Source: Alentia gelatinosa
Taxonomy: Eukaryota > Annelida > Polychaeta > Phyllodocida > Polynoidae
Direction of reading: 5' to 3'
Assembly (NCBI GenBank): GCA_950022655.1
Contig: OX465581.1
Location: 32,149,300-32,213,299 of the forward strand
DNA: 64,000 nt
Shown: piece after piece, positions 13,048-25,160 of the stretch
Numbering within the stretch: the first letter of the stretch is position 1
How the letters are laid out: each line of letters begins with the position of its first letter
Program-made: the position numbers and the translations under genes
The notes under the pieces: generated by a model
What the model saw: only the letters and a program-made list of their open reading frames with translations
Databases searched by the model: none
Told to the model about the DNA's origin: nothing

Positions 13048-13189
13048 TATTTCTCCTTATTTTCCACTTTTAACTTCAGCCAGTGACATGTAGCTGACTT
13101 CTTCCTCTGGTTTGTCATCTTCAATGCAATTTATGCAACCTTGCCCGCAGCCACGGCCTCTATAGATACGGACTACCTCTTGACTGAGA

Positions 13190-13350
13190 TTGACCTTGAT
13201 TGGGTTTCGTTCTATAAGCCTTGGCAATGTGACATCTTCTATCACAATTGAAGCACTTCTCCTTTTCATAGGGGCATCAGCAATCATGGCCACCATCACA
13301 GCGATAACACTTACTGTTAGATTGGGCTTTTCCCTTGTACTTGTATCCAC
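13190..13350 (-). pseudogene. Gypsy gag zinc-knuckle region (relic)
   Basis: Two nucleic-acid-binding zinc knuckles can be read on the minus strand. One is CYRCDGGHDC with a shortened spacing. The other is CFNCDRRCHIAKAYRTKP, where the last cysteine of the C-x2-C-x4-H-x4-C pattern is replaced by Ala/Tyr. The link between them crosses a frame change. Both knuckles are therefore damaged. Confidence 0.65.
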
Positions 13351-13556
13351 CTCGCTGAATATAGTTTACATCCTGTGTGGACTCCATGAGCTGATTACCA
13401 TAGCTAGTGGTGTCCATTGATGTACTGATATCGAGAGCTTTCTCCCATGTCAATGCTGCACCCACACCTAAAAGTCTGCTTTTATTCACTGCAGATCTCA
13501 AACTAGTAACTAGGCAATTTCTTAGCCTCGTCCAAACCTGCAGTGTATGCCGATTT

Positions 13557-13790
13557 TCTTTAAAGCCACAATATTATCTGCTACAGACTCCCTTCTTGTA
13601 CTCATCAGATTTGAAGCTCTCATTGGACCCTGAGGTATAGTGTTTACTGATTAATTCAGTCAGTTGAGCATATGTTCTGGTTTCAATCTCAGCAGGGGCA
13701 CACAATGCGACTAACAAGTCATCAGCACTATCGTCCGTACAAAATGTCATATAAGATGTCTTATATACACGCTGAATACACACCAATGCA
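13557..13790 (-). pseudogene. Gypsy gag fragment (relic)
   Basis: The minus-strand frame at 13,574-13,786 reads like the central Gypsy gag region. It has the phrase LVALCAPAEIETRTYAQL, followed by LISKHYTSGSNE, comparable to the usual LCLPE...TLEEL...L..HY.P family pattern, then SFKSDEYKKG. Beyond that the frame is lost, and the rest of gag up to the zinc knuckles continues in other frames (13,407-13,560). Gag would package the element RNA. Here it is a non-functional fragment. Family assignment rests on these motifs together with the downstream protease and RT. Confidence 0.65.
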
Positions 13791-14200
13791 TATCGAGCGG
13801 TGCAGTGGTATGTCTGAGAACAGCAGGCTTAGTGGTGCAGTACCTGTATATCAGTGCAAATAGTCAAACATTTTTCAAAAATGATCCAATCGTTAACAAA
13901 TGACCATATACATGTATACATGTATCACATTTGAAATAAATCTCTCTTGATCTCTCTTAATTTGGAATAGATTTAGTGCATGAAAAACAAGTTTGACATC
14001 GCCTACGACAGCTCTAGAGGTATCTTCCTGGCCGACAAATGGACGGCATTTTCAAAATAAACGATTTCTTATGCTACCCAGGCCACGTACGACTTTTAAG
14101 GCTTTCGCATCGTTAAAGATTTCTATGCCTATGATATGTTTCTGTATGCCATTTGTAGCATTTTGTGAGTTCATGGAAGAAATCGTACAGACGGCTCCCT

Positions 14201-14584
14201 AGGGTGCCGTTTGTAAAAAAAAGTATGCATTCTTGTAGATGAAATCAGACGTCGTTTTGATTTTGTAAATAAAATTCGATGTGGTTGTGAATTTGTGGAC
14301 GAATCAGTTGTTGCATTGATTTTGTTGTAGAAATCAGTTGTACCACAGATTTCATTCTGATTTTGTAGACGAAATCATATGTGGTTTTGCTTTCGTAGAT
14401 GAAATCATATCTGGTATTGGTTTCATAGACAAAATAAAATGTGAATTTTGGATTTAGTGCACGAAATCAAATTTGTTTTGATTTGGTATACGAAATGAAA
14501 TGTTTTTAATATGAAGGCTTATTTCGTTGACAAAATATACTTGTAAAATAGGTACCATATAGGAATGTTACAAACGGCACCCCA
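14201..14584. mobile_element. MITE with GGGTGCCGTTTGTAA terminal repeats
   Basis: The left end AGGGTGCCGTTTGTAA and the right end TTACAAACGGCACCCC are inverted copies 384 bp apart. The interior is made of diverged 25-35 bp subrepeats around GATTTTGTAGACGAAATCA. It has no coding capacity. The right end also matches the left end of the repeat at 10,551 in opposite orientation. Confidence 0.7.
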
Positions 14585-15729
14585 TACGAAGTACCCCTGA
14601 GCACGGAGACCGATCACTTCTCCCCCACACAGATCGTGATGCGATTAAAGGCCACCAACACCACTCTATAGCACGGCGGCATAGTGGGAGAGGATGAGGG
14701 GGTAGGATAAGAGTCTGCAGCTGAGTCTATTGTCACATTTACATTATAGTGTCTAGAAAGTATCCGAAGACTCAGTACGAAGAGGATAGCCTCGCTATTA
14801 AATAACATGGTCTCTGTACGACAATTATTAAAATGATATTGAAGGTGAAACTGTTAAGGTATAGTTTTCAGTGCACTGAATGAAACGATTTCACTGAGCA
14901 CACCACATACTCTGACACTCATAAATTTGAGAAAACAAAGGTGCTTATCAATGCTAGTAATAGTAACAGAGCTGTTTCCGTTTCCATATGAGCTTGATCC
15001 CTTGACAACCTAAATGTCTAGGGCTACGTGTTGGGTATGATTGTTATGCATCTAAAGACTCCACTTTACAAGTCTTTTGCACGTCCTCAAACGATTGTAC
15101 ATGTGTTATTTTACTTTACCCTGTGCAACGACCCATTTTCAAAGATTTGAGAAATTCTAGGGCATCCGATAATAATCGGCGATTGTCTGGCTACGGAATC
15201 GGCTACCGTCGGTCCAGTGGAACACCCCCTTAAAACTGTCTTCTATAAACAGAACACCACAAAGACCATGATAAGATTTTTTAATCGTCCTTTCTTATAA
15301 AAATGACCCATTAGATGTGTTTTTAAAACTAAGAACTATACTGTATGAACGATTACGATAAGGACTAACCTCAAGCGACAGTGACCAAGATAGGAGCGTC
15401 TGTGCGCTTTTAAATTGTAGTCCCCATAATCCCATGAAATCTTTTGCAGTTTTTATCTTAGCAGAAGACATTTTTATAACGGATTGAATCCATTTAGCAA
15501 CAGACCTGTAAAAAAGGTAGAATTTGTGACCTTTTCATTGAGATTTTAGTTCCTGATCGTCTTATAGACTGTCCTCCATAAAACAGATCACTTTAGGTAA
15601 TGAGACCGCAACAAAGACCATGATAAAATCAATTTTTCTATCGTTCAAAAATACCTCACTGGTGTTACCACTAAACTATTCCGGCAATTTTTGCATTAGC
15701 ACCACCTGACGATTATGCGTCGTCAAGTG
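14585..15729. other. No recognised gene
   Basis: No coding homology or RNA gene was seen. Short words of the CGATAA/ATCGGC repeat families occur near 15,165-15,215, too degraded to bound. Confidence 0.45.
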
Positions 15730-15908
15730 TAAAACCGTGCACTCACTGCCGCTGATTCACCACGATATACCTCCCGATACACTACGATTAGAAATACCTA
15801 ACACTATGGCAAATGAATCAATATTTTTATTTGGTGTGGGAAGTCAATCGTAAGGTCTATCGATGTATAGTATATCGGCGTGTATCGGAAGGAAAGTGGG
15901 TGCATGGT
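15730..15908. mobile_element. Short MITE of the CGATAC family
   Basis: The left end TAAAACCGTGCACTCACT and the reverse complement of the right end TTAAAACCATGCACCCACT form an inverted repeat spanning about 180 bp. The interior has CCCGATACACTACGATTAG on one side and GTATATCGGCGTGTATCGG on the other, so most of the element can fold on itself. The same word order appears at 9,035-9,185. Confidence 0.6.
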
Positions 15909-17279
15909 TTTAATGCCAAAATTTAGAAACCTGGCGACAACCGTAGATCGTCACATTACGCAATACCACCTGTCCATAGTCGTTAACCACCTCGCCCTTT
16001 GACCAAAACATGTGTTTTCCGTCGACGATCACGATTTCTTACTTAACCCTTCTTCACCTGCGATTTTGTAATGGGATATACATAAATACATGCAGATTAT
16101 TAATCGTCTAGTGTAAACAATTGAATCATTGATCAATAGGGTCTATGAATCTTGGCGACGTTTCCGCTTCCTCCTTTCGCTAGACGACCTACAGTCGTTA
16201 CGTTTTCAGTCGTCTCGTGTAAATGCCTGGTTAGGAACGAGCAATAGACAGTCGCTGGTGTGTGGAGAAAAGGTGACACACACAGAGATCACTCACCGAT
16301 TAATGCCCCCGAGTTGACCAACGACTAGAATCGTAACACATTCGGGAAGAAAATCGTAAAACTGTCGCACAGTGTGGACAAAACGGCTTAGCATTATCTC
16401 CTGCCACCTTTCTGGTATCACGCTGTGATGGCCGACGCCCTGTGCAAATTTGCATGAGACACGTTAGGACTATAGTTAAATGAGGGGAATTAATCTTAAG
16501 AAACTGCGGCCCGTTTTATTTTCTTGCCCAACAAGAGTATACGTAAGGCCCGAGGAGAGGTCGAACGAGGGTTTGGGTCTGATTATTCAAAATATCGTGG
16601 GAAGGACAGTTGTACTGGTCCGACGGTAGACGAGCTCTCGATCATTTACCTTTTATTATCTATTTTCGGGCTGGGATACCTCATCCCTAGACTCCTTCAC
16701 CTCTCCTGGCGGACGGCACCCTACATCTATTAATCAAACTGTACTTCAGAGATGGCTGTCCGTTTTTTATTTGAGGTCATTCTTATCTGCTAGGTGTTGC
16801 ATAGTTAAAGATATTGCGTTCCATGCTCCTACACCTATATAATATAGTGAATATAAAACTGAGGTATTTATTGTTATAGTTACATCAAAGTTGATTTTGC
16901 TGGCTGCTCTCGTAATTCATGGAGTAGAGTCTATCCAATAGTGGTTAAACTTAATTCAAAACATTAACAACACTGATTGCTTTTTACATCGTCTCCAATT
17001 GACCTACTTTGCTCAAATGCATGAAATCACTGATCCGTTGCGATCTAGTGGTTCCATTTGAAACGATTTATAGTCACATATGAAATAATTTCTCCAAACA
17101 ATGTTGGTCAGTCAAAAATGAATGAACAATATTTAAGTAATAGTATAATGTTTGAAAGAAAAACTAGCCGTGCCGTGTCCAAAGTTTAACAATAACTCAA
17201 CTTGGCAAATTTGAATAGTTACCCATTTATATTTTTTACCTTTTAATTGATGTAGTTAATCCAAGAAAGTAAACAATTC
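15909..17279. other. No recognised gene; contains a dispersed repeat fragment
   Basis: At 16,285-16,335 the phrase CTCACCGATTAATGCCCCCG and following bases repeat 770-815. Otherwise nothing is recognised. The open frame at 16,524-16,733 has no recognisable domain. Confidence 0.45.
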
Positions 17280-17990
17280 CTGGTGAAACCTAAATATTTA
17301 TAATGTTTAAAGGTTGCAATTGGGGCATTATAGCCAACAATAGAAGATGATCCGGCACAGATTTTAATTTGGCATTTGTTGCAAACCACATTAGTTTTGT
17401 TTTCTTAAAATTAACAGACAAGCCATTTTTTCACACCAGGTTCCAAGAGATGAAATATCATGCTGTGATCTGCTTAAGGCTTCAATAGACCAAATTTTCT
17501 GAATATTATAGAGATTTGATAATAAAAGATAAAGACAGTAACCTAGATCATTGATGATTAAGACAAAAAGCAGGGGCCCCAGGGCAGGGCCAGAGGTACC
17601 CCGAAATCCATGCACAAGGCAGACGATGATTTGTCAATTGTAAAAACGTAGTGTTTGCATTGATATAAATAACTATCTAGCCATCTGTCAATTACTGCCA
17701 TCAAAGGTTTTCTAAAATCCGCATAGCAACATGCTACAAAGTGGCCTGCGCTACGTGCTGCATAGAGATGTTTGCACAAATTAAAGATGGCATCTGAGGT
17801 ACTCCTATGAGGCCTAAAACCATACTGCTGATCAACCAAGATATTTGCGTTTTGCACTAAATTGTATATTGCATTTTGGAGTAATTTCTCCACAAATTTG
17901 CTAGGTACGTTCAGTAATGATATATAGGGTGCCGATTCTCGATTTTTTAAATTAATTAACATCTTATACATTTAGGCATAATTACAATAT
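17280..17990 (-). pseudogene. LINE reverse transcriptase (relic)
   Basis: Read on the minus strand: a segment like SAPYISLLNVPSKFVEKLL, then DQQYGFRPHRSTSDAIF, then a damaged FVACCYADFRK block (catalytic D in YADF), then the GPALGPLLFVLIINDL block, and finally KNGLSVNFKKTKLMWFAT, the segment that follows the YADD box in CR1/jockey-like RTs. The YADD block itself is not readable. Stops and frameshifts are present. This is an RT core of a non-LTR retrotransposon, truncated at both ends, and unrelated in detail to the LINE at 34.7-41.3 kb. Confidence 0.8.
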
Positions 17991-18255
17991 TGATGTTTTT
18001 AAATGTAAATTCCGCTAGATTTTTAATAATCAATTTCCCATAGCTGTTTTTAAACATCGTCTTCAGAATATAGTTATGTCGAATCCTGAATCAAAGCATT
18101 TTCTAGATTTTTTAGTCACCTAACATAGTCGTTTAGTTTGCGTTTTCTATATATTGTATGAAGACGGGGTTCGTAAATGTTTTAATAACTTCTTGAAAGA
18201 ATTTTCTTGAAATATGTTGGTTAGTGGTCACTCAGATTCTTAGGAAAAACATTAA

Positions 18256-18960
18256 GACCGGGCACCCACCAACGCCGATACACACCGACGCGCACCAATA
18301 CAAAATGACCATATCGTAGCGTATCGGTTCGCGTCGGTTCGCGTCGGTGCGCGTCGTGACGTGTTCGGAGGGTGCATGAAAAAGGTGCCATGGTCCTGAT
18401 ATACCCCGACATAGCTCACGATGCAACCAGCGTAATTAACAATATATCCTTTATAATTCCAGAAATAATGCATATTTATGATGGATATTTTACCTGTAAA
18501 TACAAAAGAATAGTATATGATATTTAATGAAAAAAACAATTCCAAGTTAAAGATTCGAGACCCTTGTTTATTATGAAATTTCACCATTTTTGCAGAGGGG
18601 CATCACCACTATTTCTAATATTTATTTCTAATGCTCTCTTGTCGCCAACAGGATTCATGAACATGTTCCATTTTTTTAAGTATTCTGAACATTCAGTATT
18701 TTCTGTCGATTATTTCATATGATTTCCCGTTGAAAGCGTCGCCGATACATAACGACGCGCACCGACGCTAAGACAATCGATAAATGATCGATTGTCGTAG
18801 ACCCGATACGATACGGGTTTTTTTTTATCGTAGCGCGTCGGTGCGCGTCGGTAGCGTTATCGTAGAAACCTGCTAGTATGCGCTGCGATATGTATTTTGT
18901 ATCGGGAGGTCAATATCGTTGCACGTCGGTTCGCGTCGGGAGCCCGGTGGACACCCGCCC
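18256..18960. mobile_element. Palindromic GC-rich repeat element (CACCGACGC family)
   Basis: The left end starts near GACCGGGCACCCACCAACGC and the right end finishes near GGTGGACACCCGCC, an imperfect inverted terminal repeat. Inside each end are stacked words CCGATACACACCGACGCGCA / TATCGGTTCGCGTCGG that pair with each other. The central part (about 18,420-18,700) is AT-rich, unrelated, and contains a 48-bp segment repeated at 19,757. No coding capacity was seen. It is probably a foldback/MITE element with an insertion or divergent middle. Confidence 0.5.
18628..18675 (+). repeat. 48-bp direct repeat, first copy
   Basis: Starts TCTAATGCTCTCTTGTCGCC and continues through ACAGGATTCATGAACATGTT. 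The second copy lies at 19,757-19,804 with only a few differences. Confidence 0.8.
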
Positions 18961-19496
18961 CCCAATAATATTTACAAAAGGCGAGATGGTATACACATGA
19001 TTACCTCCACTAATATTTGGCCTTGTGACCTCAGTAATCAATTGTTTGAGCTCTGTATTTTCTTAGAAGCAATTATGCAGATTTGTAAAGTTGGTTAAGA
19101 CAAACGCGCCCTCAGGCTGTTGGTGGAAAACCCTTTGTATTAGGGTTTGTAATCACAGCAGGTTGTGTCACATTGTAGTGTTTTTTAAGCAGACCCCTTA
19201 TTGAAGAATGTAAATGAATCTCATAAATTATTTCGAACATTCTGCCTCTGACCTTTCCTCTATAATACGCCTACAGCAACAGGGATGATGTGAACCAACA
19301 CTTAGAAACGACCTTCCATAGATCGTCAGCTAGAACTGTCGTAGTGACCGAGGTTGCATATTATGAAAGCTGATTCCCAATAAACGGGTTCAGAACATGA
19401 TTTAAAGCCATTACACATTGTGCGATTTCGGAACGTGAATGTTCTGTTCTCTGCAACAAAAAAACAATCGTTAGCTCAGGCAAACATCATGACAGT

Positions 19497-20034
19497 GTCG
19501 GTCAGTGTGGCACCACCCTCCAGAAATTTGCCGAAAAATTGAAAATGCCCCCCGTCGACTTGAACCTTTCTCCCTGATGAATAGCAGTTGGATGCTACGA
19601 AATCGGCCCCGATAAATAAAGGTCCAAGTCGTTGGTCACGTCAGTCTCCGGAGACAATAATTGGTGAATGTCCGCACCTCACCACTTAACTGTGTGTGGC
19701 ACCATACTAATTATCTCACCCGGAGACCAAGCGGGAGCCTTCGTCATGGGTGGAATTTCTAATGCTCTCTTGTCGCCAACAGGATTCATCAACTTGTTCC
19801 ATCTTTTTCATCGGGGCCGATATCGGAAAATCTGACTGCAATTTCTCGCCGACAAAGGTACATCCTACGACTGCCTTTCCGACACCGTACCGATTCTATC
19901 GGGAGGTTAGCAAAAATCGTGGCAGGTGGAACAGATTTTTGCGATGCCGTTTACGATACCTCACAATAGCCTCACGGGGGCATTTTCTAATCTTAGGCAA
20001 ATTGCTGGAGGGGGGTGCCACACTGGCCGACTCC
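19497..20034. mobile_element. Foldback element with GTGTGGCACC inverted repeats
   Basis: The left arm 19,497-19,533 (GTCGGTCAGTGTGGCACCAC...) pairs with the right arm 19,997-20,034 (reverse complement GTCGGCCAGTGTGGCACCCC...) over about 37 bp with few mismatches. The interior contains TTGTCGCCGACAA-like words and the second copy of the 48-bp repeat (19,757-19,804). The open frames that cross it have no recognisable domain. It represents the clearest member of the family seen at 590-1,145 and 2,815-3,490. Confidence 0.6.
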
Positions 20035-23000
20035 GTTACGATGCTTACGACTGTTCCTTTGTCGCCAAGAAAGGAACATTCATGTTCCAAAATCGTACAG
20101 TGTGTAATGGTCTTTACAACACAACACACGCACCAGGTATCCTTGGATCCTATGCTGTCGTAGGCATAGACTATTCAACGGCCACCTCTGAGCATGGGAA
20201 AGCTGTAGCTCTTTCAGGTGAGGAATAGGCCCCGGCTCACATTCACTGCATTCCTTATCCACGTTGGGGAATGTGGCACAAAGACAACTTTCTGTACCCC
20301 GCTTCCAGTAGCACAGAAAGTTGGGGTGACGAAGACGGCGACCATTCTTCTCTCCACTCTGCTCTCTTCCCGCTCATCATCAATTTCTTAGATACGTCTG
20401 CATTCCATCACAAAGCGCATTCAGCATCAGGCCACTCCTAAAGGGTGTCTGCTTTAACTCAGCTCCTTTAGTACTATCCATCCTATGAGAATTGGACAAG
20501 AATGGAAAATGAGATTAAAGTATTATCAAATGCAGTTCTATCCAGAATATAATTAATACCTCACATTAGAATTGTATATTTAGAAACTTCGTGCATTAAT
20601 AAGGCACATTAGGCATCGGCTGAGACAACGCAAATACATAAATAAATAAATAGACGAATCAAAGCATTCAGGTCTAATTAGATGAGAATACACCATGACC
20701 AGCAAATACAATCATCCTTCTATGCCAGGAGCTCGAATTCCTAGTTCTGATTTATTAGTTTTGATTTACACGTTCCAGTCAACACCAGTTGAGTAGCCCT
20801 CATAATTTTCATCAGCAACCAGCAATCTGTAGGATACAATGCACAGATTTAGGAGCAAACTGGTGGTAGACATGACATCCATCCCATAACTTGTGATAAG
20901 GAATAGTCAGTCTCCTCTGGCTACGCCGATCCATATGCACTAGAGATCTTAGATGTGGGGTTGCCAACCCCATGGCCTGATTCCGGTCAATAACTCATTT
21001 GCAACTTGCACGCAAGTGTGTACATGGCGCTTGGGATGTATTTGGGTAAAGGGTCTCTTTAGGAGTGTAGCTGTGCGACCAATCCAATGCCGTGTGGTTC
21101 TTACAAGAAAGTGACTACACTATGATTTGATTTTCTGACATGGCTTTCTTTTAGATAAATATTAGGAAGGAACGAAAGTTGGTTCCTTCGGGTTCCCTCT
21201 GATAGACAGTGATATTGATTCATGCTGTAGTCATTTGTATCTGACCATTCCTTGTGTGAAACATGAGGAGAGCCATGAGGAGAGCAGTAGCGCATTAAGC
21301 GGAAGACCGAGAATCTATTCTACTATCACCCCAGCTGGATGCATCTTCCTATCTTTGCCTTTATACACGACCACAACATTACTGTAAATTCTCCCACCTC
21401 ACTGGAAGGAAGACGAAAAGAGTGAGTTGGGTAAATAACATTTATTTTGTATAGTTGATAAATTTATGTATAGAATATTAAAAGGGGGTAAAAATTGGTA
21501 ATGATACAAAATAAATAGTGATGGGTGTGAGGGGAGGTAGTGTAAGAGATTTTAGGGTAAAGGAGGGATATGACTAACGAAATGAGTGAATAATTAACTA
21601 TTTGGTTTTGGGTGGGTGAGTAAAAATTGTAATTGTTGTAGTGATGTGTAGTAATGGCGGAGGTGAGGTTGAAGAAGGAAGTGGAGGGGGTCCTGGGAGT
21701 TGGTGAGTGTAGTTGTGTATAGGTGGGGTAGTATAAAGTTTTAGTTGAAGGTTTGAGTCGTCAAGGGGTATGACAGTAATGACCCGGCCTGACGCATACG
21801 CGCCATGCCTTCCCTATCACCATCGTGTAGCGACAAAATATCAAACGTAAATCTGAAGTGGAATTCTTAGGGTTCATGTGCATTTCAGGGTGTTTGCCGA
21901 GGGCAGAGACTGAGATTCTGTACTGGAAGACAATCTCTTCGTCTGAATTATAGGGTTCCATTTCCATGAGACAGGTTTTGAGGCAAGCAATAAAGCAAGC
22001 AAGGTTACATGTTTTTTACACCATTTACCTCAGGGGTACTTGGGTCCCAGGGTGAGTGTTCTCTGTGGCTGTGTCTGAGACTATGTACCAGGTGTGTCCT
22101 TCCATGTGAATCAAATTCGCCATTTTCCTTGAGAATGGTAAAAGTGGCCTGCCAGGATTTTGTATCAAAGGAAAATTGTTTGAGACATGGGTAAAGCTGC
22201 GAAGTACATCTGCCTCAGGTACATCAGTCCCTTCGTGCTTTATGAACAGCCATCCTGGGTGTCACCTCTACGGAATGAGTGAGCCGGTAGAGAAAGAGGC
22301 AAAGGGTATTGGTAAATTGAGCCACCACTCTATAACATCCCCCGAATACCAAACAACATTTTGGGGTCTAACAAGGCAGAAAGACAATCGGAGGAGCAGT
22401 CTCTGAAAATCCTGAGGACATGATGTGTCCGAGTCACTGACAAGGATGAGAAGAGGTTAGAAGTACGTAAGAGTGAATGGTTATGTCCGGGCTGTCTTCA
22501 CCAACAGCCCTAACGTTAGTCGGCAGGAGATGGCGTTCAGATTGTGAAGGAGGACGATGCAGGATATTGTCCCTTCAATTTTTCGGAAATGAACCTCAAA
22601 ATTATAAAGATTACATAACATACATAACATATTTGATTGAGTGCCGTCAGTAATTCTGTGAAAAAGAGAGAAATTTCAGATAAAGATTCATGGTTTAAGA
22701 TTTGTAAAACGTCACAATTGGTTATGTTCTCTGCTGTAGAATATGTGCTCGGTGAATGATGTATAGCTGTTTGCAATGTTGACCATGTTCGTGAGAATTG
22801 TATAGCGATGGTATTGACAGTTATCTCACCCCTGGAATAAATGTCCATAGGCTTAACATAGAGATATCGTTCTGTATACCCCTTCAAGTATTGCAGTCCG
22901 GTCTCCATGGTCTATATCCTATTTGTTGCCCATTCTTTTATTGTGTACAGGGGTGAGATAAATACTGAAAGAAACTCGTTTTGGCCAAAGAAGTTTGAAT

Positions 23001-24045
23001 GCTATGTGATATTCACTTGGCTGTCGCCTCGTTCATATTACTCCGCATCAAACTCGTGGAGAACGACGACTTTGACCAAAACTTGTTGGTTTCTTCTTTA
23101 TTATTACTCAGTATTACTGAGCCAGATCAGAGATGTGGACCACAGAGATCACTTTTTACTGTTAGCTGTACCCCCAGGTCATACATTAAATCCACGAATG
23201 TTGTGTACGCAGCCTCGGCGACCTCACATGAACCTGCCGTCCTCGCGTATTTGACAAGGCATTTGACTCCAGCAGTATTTATATGACTGCATTAGTCACC
23301 CTTTGGCACGCTACTGATGAAGACCTACAGCTGAAAGCCCAACATCTATCCACGTTATACTATCCATTTACAGCAAAACACATGAACGGCATGTCTGACG
23401 GATCCAACTGTAGTTGCTAGAAGGCTTTGATAAAGTCCGCAGACCAGAGCCACACCCTCTCTTGGGCCACCTCATCCTCTTCAAAAAGGAGTAACGCTAT
23501 AATCACCTGAGTCATTGATCTGGCGTGAGGAGTGAGTGTGGGGTTGGAATAGTAGTGACAACTCTAGCGATCTTAAACGATGTTGGAGTAATCTCCAAAT
23601 AGGTTGAAGACGCTTATCGAAATGGTGCAACTTAATAGCCGGGCTCCCACTACTCCGACATAATCTGAAAGTTCTACGGTTTGGCTGGATGGTTGGCCTA
23701 ACTGGATACCCTAGACTAAGACAATTGTATAGAATGTAGGCTCTCGTTTGTTCAAGTTCGAGGCAGGCATCCTGTTTTTTATCATTCTCGTATACATGTT
23801 GACAAGACCCATCGAGCAGCTACAATTCGTTCGACTTGCTGTCCCAGGCCTTGTAGGTGGGCATTGGTGGACTGTTCCCATATATTCATGCTCTGGTATT
23901 CAAGAGGGTGGTTTTATCCCACAAGATTCAGGTAACTATAGACTGTAGAACTGTCCTTATATGGTAGTGAAGGCAGAGGGACAACTCCATGCACTCAAAG
24001 GCCCTCCAGACATCTCACTACATCTCTCTCACCTCATAGCAAAGG
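20035..24045. other. No recognised gene
   Basis: Four kb with scattered short open frames. Those at 21,761-21,967 and 22,537-22,908 (minus) and 22,907-23,286 (plus) have no recognisable domain. A single MITE-end-like phrase, CCGGGCTCCCACTACTCCGA, lies at about 23,640. No bounded repeats or RNA genes were seen. Undetected host exons are possible here. Confidence 0.4.
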
Positions 24046-24232
24046 ATAAGGCCCAGCGTCCACTGAGCTACCGATACACTGCAAAGGCCTTATGATGAAT
24101 CTCCAGACAAAAAATGGATATCGCTTTGAAAAATCAGGTTAATCCGTAGCCGATACACCCAAGGATGCACCCCGATGCACGCATCGTAAGATCTACCGTA
24201 GCGTATCGGGAGCTCAGAGGACGCCGGGCCAA
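24046..24232. mobile_element. Short MITE of the CGATAC family
   Basis: The left end AAGGCCCAGCGTCCACTGAG continuing CTACCGATAC, and the reverse complement of the right end TTGGCCCGGCGTCCTCTGAG continuing CTCCCGATAC, form a roughly 28-bp inverted terminal repeat with a few mismatches, 185 bp apart. There is no coding capacity. The ends resemble those at 18,256 and 59,891 (G-rich start, then GCGTCCAC). Confidence 0.65.
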
Positions 24233-25156
24233 GTTGTTTTTGCCAAAAAGGCAGATTTAGGATTTGACTCTGAGCGTGCGTGTTCGTGTTTGGGAGTTCA
24301 TGTAAGATGGTGATTTTTCTTGGTTGCCACTGGGTTCAGTGGCTTCAGCCCTTTTTATTCAGAGGTTACCGGCGTAAAGCGCTGTTGGCGCGGAGCGTAA
24401 AAGGACCCCATGCAGTGATCAAATGTTTTTCATGGTGGCTATTATCTAGGAACCAGTGAATATTCCCCGATTGTTAAAAGGTTAAGTGTCAAAGGAAAAC
24501 ACACAATTCAATTATTGTTGATGTTCATATTCCATTGTTCTTTCTATAGATGTATTACTCTTCTATCCATGCATTGCTAGATAATACCATTATAGTTTGT
24601 GATTATTATGCGACTCACAGGACCGATGTCATATATATAGTATACATAAACCACCTAAATTGTAAGCTGCAGAGATGCTCATGGCCCTATCCTGTGGAAC
24701 GAACTGAACCCTAGGGGTCGTTTAATTTTGGGGTCTCTTGAGTGACGACAGTGCAGACGACGGAGACCTCCACTGACGATAATTTCAGCGATAGCTCGTC
24801 AAACGTGTTTAATTATCCCTATTTTCCATGAGGAGTGGAATCTTCAGTCATAGTGTCGTGTGAATGACCCGATCGTGTCTCAGGACGAAATGCACCGCCT
24901 AGATATGCTGGGGGACACCTGCAGGTAGCGCCATATAGTGGTCTCTTTGATAACTAATTTCTTGATTTATAGTTATAAATGAGTCTTAGATATTCTATAT
25001 TCATCTCTGCCAATTAGTTTTTTAGTCTTTGACAAAGATGTATCTGTAGGTTTAAATGGATAGAATAAGATTCTCCAAGGATACCCTAGGGGGTATCACC
25101 AGTCAGGAGAGGTCCAGGACACCTTTCACGAGGTATCATTCCCCCACGATAGATTA
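24233..25156. other. No recognised gene
   Basis: No coding sequence, RNA gene or bounded repeat was seen. Confidence 0.45.
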
Positions 25157-25160
25157 TTAA

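Larger units (their letters stand above)
11766..13790 (-). mobile_element. Decayed Ty3/Gypsy LTR retrotransposon
   Basis: Read on the minus strand the order is gag fragment, zinc knuckles, aspartic protease, reverse transcriptase, then the C-terminal tail of the integrase/pol. All parts are broken by stops and frameshifts. RNase H and most of the integrase are missing between the RT (about 12,250-12,700) and the pol tail (12,074-11,766), so there is a large internal deletion. No LTR pair was identified. The element lies between two inverted copies of the GGGGTGCC terminal repeat (10,551 and 14,584). Confidence 0.8.

Noticed and set aside
21761..22908. Minus-strand frames (containing NSDEEIVFQYRISVSALGKH and SRGEITVNTIAIQF) as host exons
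   Set aside because: The wording is protein-like but I cannot tie it to any family or find consistent splice sites. Transcript mapping would be needed to support them.
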